A program made the translations under genes and the position numbers. From contig JAHCHD010000022.1 of the NCBI GenBank assembly GCA_026129915.1, positions 1 through 44,742 on the forward strand: 44,742 nucleotides of DNA, given 5' to 3'. The stretch's first letter is position 1. Each line of letters opens with the position of its first letter. Below the pieces are notes generated by a model. It saw nothing but the letters and a program-made list of their open reading frames with translations. It did no database searches and was not told the origin of the DNA. The DNA comes from Bryobacterales bacterium. GTDB taxonomy: Bacteria; Acidobacteriota; Terriglobia; Bryobacterales; Bryobacteraceae. This document shows positions 41,523-44,742 of the stretch, in pieces.

Positions 41523-41701
41523 GGTGCTCACCTTTTCCTGAAATCGCCTCGCGCCCGGCCCTAGCCGTAAGCGCGGATTGCTGCTGCGCCGTCCCTGCAC
41601 CCAACCACGCAGGGCGAACCCCATCGTGATCTCAATCCGGGGAAGGAAGAGCCAAGGCGCGCGGACACAATCCCGCGCAGGAGGCGCAATTCCCCATTAT
41701 A
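41523..41701 (-). promoter_or_regulatory. Probable rplU promoter and 5' leader
   Basis: On the minus strand a perfect TATAAT -10 box is at 41701-41696; no good -35 box is seen. The region from there to the rplU start (about 170 nt) holds no gene. It includes a GC-rich hairpin-capable stretch near 41655-41680 (GCGCGGGA, loop, TCCGCGC), which could act as a leader structure. Confidence 0.45.
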
Positions 41702-41769
41702 GAAGAGAATCCGGTGAAACGCCAGAGTGAGCAAGAGAAGCCATCCATGAGGACCGGCATTGGAACTGG

Positions 41770-43215
41770 CTAGCCCTGCGGGTGTTCGGCCAGGTATTCC
41801 TGCACGGTACGGTACATTCTCTCCTTGTAGAGCCGTCCCGCATCTTCCACCGGTACGGTCCAGTTGTAGCTCCATGAGTCGCCAGTTTGCTGCATCCAGC
41901 TCTGGAGCCGGGCTTCCATGTCCTGGCGAATGCTGGCCGCCGCCTGGTCCTCCGCCAGGTTGTTCAGCTCGAAGGGATCTTCCTTGAGGTCATAGAGTAC
42001 CCAGGGACGGTCTTCGTATCGGGCGTACATATAGCGTTCAGTGCGCAGACCTCGCCAGCCTGCCACCACGCGTCCGCCCTGGAACGGGCCGAAAATCTGG
42101 AAAAATGTGGAATCCGGCAGTTCCTGTTGCTGGCCGAGGATACGTCGTGAGAAATCCCGGCCCTGCATGGCATTTGGTGGTTCCAACTCACACAGCCGCA
42201 ACAGGGTGGGAGCGAAATCCACCAGCGAAAACTGCGCCGTCTCCCGGTCCCCCGCCTTCACCCCGCGCGGATACCGCACGATGCCCGGCACGCGGATAGA
42301 TTCCTCCCATGGCTTACGCTTCAGCGGCATTCCCTGCGATCCCAGCATGTCGCCGTGGTCTGACGAGAACAGCACGATGGTATCCTCGCGCAATCCCAGA
42401 TCGTCAAGCCCTTTCAGCAGCATCCCCAGCTGGTCGTCGATGGATGTAGTCATCGCGTAATACGAGGCAATCTCCTTCTTGCCGGCCACTTTCTCGCCCT
42501 CTCTCCAATTGGGGCGCAAGGTGATTTTTTCCGGGTCGTACATTCGCTCGTAAGCTTCAGGCGCCCGGTAGGGATCGTGCGGCGGACCAGAGAACACGGA
42601 GAGGAAGAAGGGGCGGTCGTCGTTCCTGGTCGCTTCCAGAAACTCAAGCCCGAGTTCTCCCCATAGCTGGCTTTCGAACTTGCCGTTTGCTGGAATCGGC
42701 TCCTCGGTATCGCGAAAATACTGCGTGTCGAAATGCCGGTGGCTGCACTGGTTGGCCGCCCAGTATTCAAAGCCCTGCCGCCGCGGACCCGGCGGTACGA
42801 AGCCCGGCATGCGAGGCCCGCCATCCAGGTGCCACTTGCCCACGAAGCCCGTCCGGTAGCCACCCGCCTGGAACACATTCGCAACGCAGTCGTGATCCTC
42901 GCTCAGCCGGAGGTCGTTGGCGATCATGCCGTTCTTGTGGCAATACTGGCCGGTCATTAGGATGGCCCTGGCCGGGCAGCAGACGGGAGTATTGGACAAC
43001 GTATTCTCAAACAGCAGCCCTTCGGCTGCCAGACGGTCGATGTGCGGGGTGATCACCTCCGGGTTGCCCATGCAGCCGACGCTTTGTGCGCGCAACTGAT
43101 CAGGCAGCACGAACAGCACATTAGGTCTGCGCCGTTTCTGGACCGCCGGCGCGCAGCCCATTAGCGCGGCGGTGGCGGAGGCTCCAAGAAATGAACGGCG
43201 GGTGGTAGCGGCCAT
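41770..43215 (-). CDS. Tat-exported type I sulfatase, possible lipoprotein
   Basis: A 481-aa arylsulfatase-family protein. The signal has TTRRSFLGA (twin arginine) and a lipobox-like LMGC (C21), so it may be a Tat-exported lipoprotein. The catalytic signature is C79-C-P-A-R followed by ILMTGQY; C79 would become formylglycine, which requires a maturase. Metal ligands are present in FVLPDQLR and SDHGDMLG. It would remove sulfate from sulfated glycans or small sulfate esters outside the cytoplasm. The ATG at 43215 has AAAGGAT upstream. It lies 71 bp downstream of a sugar isomerase-like gene on the same strand, probably in one operon. Confidence 0.92.
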   Translation of the reverse strand: MAATTRRSFLGASATAALMGCAPAVQKRRRPNVLFVLPDQLRAQSVGCMGNPEVITPHIDRLAAEGLLFENTLSNTPVCCPARAILMTGQYCHKNGMIANDLRLSEDHDCVANVFQAGGYRTGFVGKWHLDGGPRMPGFVPPGPRRQGFEYWAANQCSHRHFDTQYFRDTEEPIPANGKFESQLWGELGLEFLEATRNDDRPFFLSVFSGPPHDPYRAPEAYERMYDPEKITLRPNWREGEKVAGKKEIASYYAMTTSIDDQLGMLLKGLDDLGLREDTIVLFSSDHGDMLGSQGMPLKRKPWEESIRVPGIVRYPRGVKAGDRETAQFSLVDFAPTLLRLCELEPPNAMQGRDFSRRILGQQQELPDSTFFQIFGPFQGGRVVAGWRGLRTERYMYARYEDRPWVLYDLKEDPFELNNLAEDQAAASIRQDMEARLQSWMQQTGDSWSYNWTVPVEDAGRLYKERMYRTVQEYLAEHPQG

Positions 43216-43286
43216 CGGGGATATCCTTTCCGGAACAGTCTTTCATAGTCGCGACGGGGGTTGAACGGTTCGGCAGGAACATGCCG

Positions 43287-44384
43287 CTATCCGCGTGACG
43301 GCTTCAGCCCCAGCCCCAGCGTTTCCCTCGCGTAGCCGAAGCTGCGCTCGACATGGTTGCGCTGTTGGTGCTGGATGGCCTCCAGGAAATGGGGCGGAAT
43401 GGCTCGCCCTTGCAGGTCCTCCACCACCATGGGCTTGTCGTATGGCGCCCCTTGCTTGGCCAAGGCCAGAAACCGCGCAAAGTCCGCGGAGCGGGCACGC
43501 GGGAACCATCGCTTCCAGTGCTGTTCGTCATACACCGGCAGCACCTGAGGAGGACGCCCGGTGATTGGTTTCGAGTAGATGCACACCTGCGGGCAGAGTT
43601 CTCTTGCTCGCGCGACGATCTCCTTGAAATCCACGGTACCTTCGCCCAGCGGCACCCACTGTACCGCGATGCCCTTCGGATGCTCATAGACCACGGAATC
43701 ACGCAGGTGCAGGGTGAGCGCGTATTTGCCCAGTGTCTCCACGGTGGTCAACGGGTGCTCCATCACGAATACAGGGTTACCCGTGTCGAGGTAGATGCCC
43801 ACGAAGTCAGTGCCGGCTTCTTCCACAAGCTCACGGAACTCCCAGGAGAGCAGGTCCTTGTGGACTTCCACGGCAATCTTGACCCCGGTATCCAGCGCTA
43901 GGCTACGGACCGATTTCAGCAGCCGAACCATGGTGGCGATGTGCTGCTGGGTATCGCCTGGCGGCATCACATAGCGGTCTCCGGCGAGAAGGGTGCGCAC
44001 CAGTGGCGATCCCATTGCCGCCGCGCGCCGGATCTGGCCCCGCAGGTAGTTCGCCCGCTCTTCGAAACGATCCGGTGTGGCCGGAAGAGTGGCGCTTCCC
44101 CCCGTTTCCAGGCGCAACCCAAGGCGCGCAGCGAGATCCTTCACTTCGCGCCAATGCACAGGTTCCTGCGCCTTGGGATCGCGCGAATCCTGCAGGAACA
44201 CCGCGTCGCAGCCGAGGTCCTTCGCGTAGTGCAGCAACCGATCGTCCGGCCAGTTCAAAGCCCGCAGGCAATAGGTGTTGATTCCCAGCGGAAAGCGATG
44301 GCCGGCCTGCGCCCGTGAAATGCGCCCGCTGGTAAGCCCCGCCACTGCTGCCGCGCCTGTTTGAAGAAAATGCCTTCGATTCAC
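43287..44384 (-). CDS. Tat-exported sugar isomerase/epimerase-like TIM-barrel protein
   Basis: A 365-aa protein of the AP-endonuclease-2/xylose isomerase-like family. It starts with GTG at 44384, giving MNRRHFLQTGAAAVAGLTSG, a clear Tat signal. The barrel shows LGINTYCLRAL, VEVHKDL, IYLDTGNPVFV, LHLRDSVV and a C-terminal VVEDLQ. Glu, Asp and His residues in these strands are likely metal ligands. Export of such enzymes is common in Acidobacteriota and Planctomycetota, where they accompany sulfatases and Gfo/Idh proteins in glycan use. No ribosome binding site is seen. The substrate is unknown. Confidence 0.86.
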   Translation of the reverse strand: MNRRHFLQTGAAAVAGLTSGRISRAQAGHRFPLGINTYCLRALNWPDDRLLHYAKDLGCDAVFLQDSRDPKAQEPVHWREVKDLAARLGLRLETGGSATLPATPDRFEERANYLRGQIRRAAAMGSPLVRTLLAGDRYVMPPGDTQQHIATMVRLLKSVRSLALDTGVKIAVEVHKDLLSWEFRELVEEAGTDFVGIYLDTGNPVFVMEHPLTTVETLGKYALTLHLRDSVVYEHPKGIAVQWVPLGEGTVDFKEIVARARELCPQVCIYSKPITGRPPQVLPVYDEQHWKRWFPRARSADFARFLALAKQGAPYDKPMVVEDLQGRAIPPHFLEAIQHQQRNHVERSFGYARETLGLGLKPSRG

Positions 44385-44742
44385 GGTTGCATCGTATCAG
44401 GAAGGGGGCAGGATCGGAACCCGCCGCGACGCCAGCCGGGCCAGATGGACCCTCGTGCGATCCCGCAAGGTCGCGGAGCTGGGGTTTCGTTGCCTCTGGA
44501 TCAATGAGCCGCCAGTTGGCCCCAGAACAATCCGCCGGCATTGACCGCGGAGCTCAAACCAAAGTTCGCGTCGGGTCTGTCCGCATTGAGAAATCTGGTT
44601 GGGGACGAGACACGCAACGTCCCCCCGGCCTTCCCGCAGTTGCGTTGGACTGACGCAATGGTTGTATGTGATTCGCTGGTTTCGTTCGTATGGACCTCCA
44701 TTTCCGCGGCTATTGGTTGAGGTTTTTGGGAGAGGGATGGCG
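44385..44742. other. Right-end region without a recognisable gene
   Basis: About 358 bp to the window end. Short open frames exist on both strands, but none has a supported start or a known motif. No repeat or RNA gene was seen. It may contain the promoter of the isomerase/sulfatase operon. Confidence 0.5.

Noticed and set aside
44501..44701. Minus-strand frame of 66 codons near the right end
   Set aside because: No ribosome binding site and no recognisable motif; it cannot be told from a chance frame.
1..44742. CRISPR arrays, tRNA or rRNA genes
   Set aside because: No regularly spaced repeats or cloverleaf/rRNA-like segments were seen.

Overview
The window is about 44.7 kb of GC-rich bacterial chromosome. 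It most resembles Acidobacteriota of the Bryobacterales/Solibacter type. That placement is inferred from gene content: a DUF5117-type zinc metalloprotease, a PIG-L deacetylase with a GATase-like C-terminus, Tat-exported Gfo/Idh/MocA and TIM-barrel sugar proteins, a Tat sulfatase, and the rplU-rpmA-obg block. No rRNA, tRNA or CRISPR array was found.

Left host part (1-17.6 kb). Cyclophilin and a secreted metalloprotease (minus strand) face an orphan RnfC/PduS-like flavo-iron-sulfur protein. A compact minus-strand envelope operon follows: parvulin PPIase, TlpA-like thioredoxin, stand-alone DsbD N-domain protein, GT9 glycosyltransferase. A terminator-like hairpin abuts the ribosome binding site of its first gene. 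Next come a decayed glutaredoxin gene, an unrecognised 332-aa protein, and a decayed HicAB toxin-antitoxin pair broken by frameshifts. Then come a PIG-L deacetylase, a Gfo/Idh oxidoreductase, an SDR, a sugar isomerase-like protein, and a TIR domain fused to a receiver-like domain (candidate NADase/defence gene).

Central part (18.3-35.0 kb). This is a single-strand, tightly packed and apparently intact siphovirus-type structural cluster: small upstream gene, large terminase, portal, scaffold, P22-like coat protein, strong internal terminator, connector-type genes, probable tail tube, tail assembly chaperone with a textbook A AAA AAC slippery site, a very short tape measure (220 aa), two paralogous distal tail proteins, a 1309-aa fusion of gpL-like and gpJ-like hub regions, and a 910-aa tip protein with a hydrolase-like C-terminus. 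I see no integrase, repressor, replication or lysis gene and no attachment repeats, and galU follows after 59 bp. The gene set, size and short tape measure resemble gene transfer agents such as RcGTA. My main proposal is that this is a domesticated particle-forming locus (GTA-like) in an acidobacterium. A recently stranded prophage is the main alternative.

Right host part (35.0-44.7 kb). galU is convergent with a 1175-aa multidomain FAD/iron-sulfur oxidoreductase. Then come the minus-strand rplU-rpmA-obg block with a terminator between rpmA and obg, and a Tat-exported sugar isomerase-like protein with a sulfatase. Family names come from recognising motifs by eye. No database search was run.
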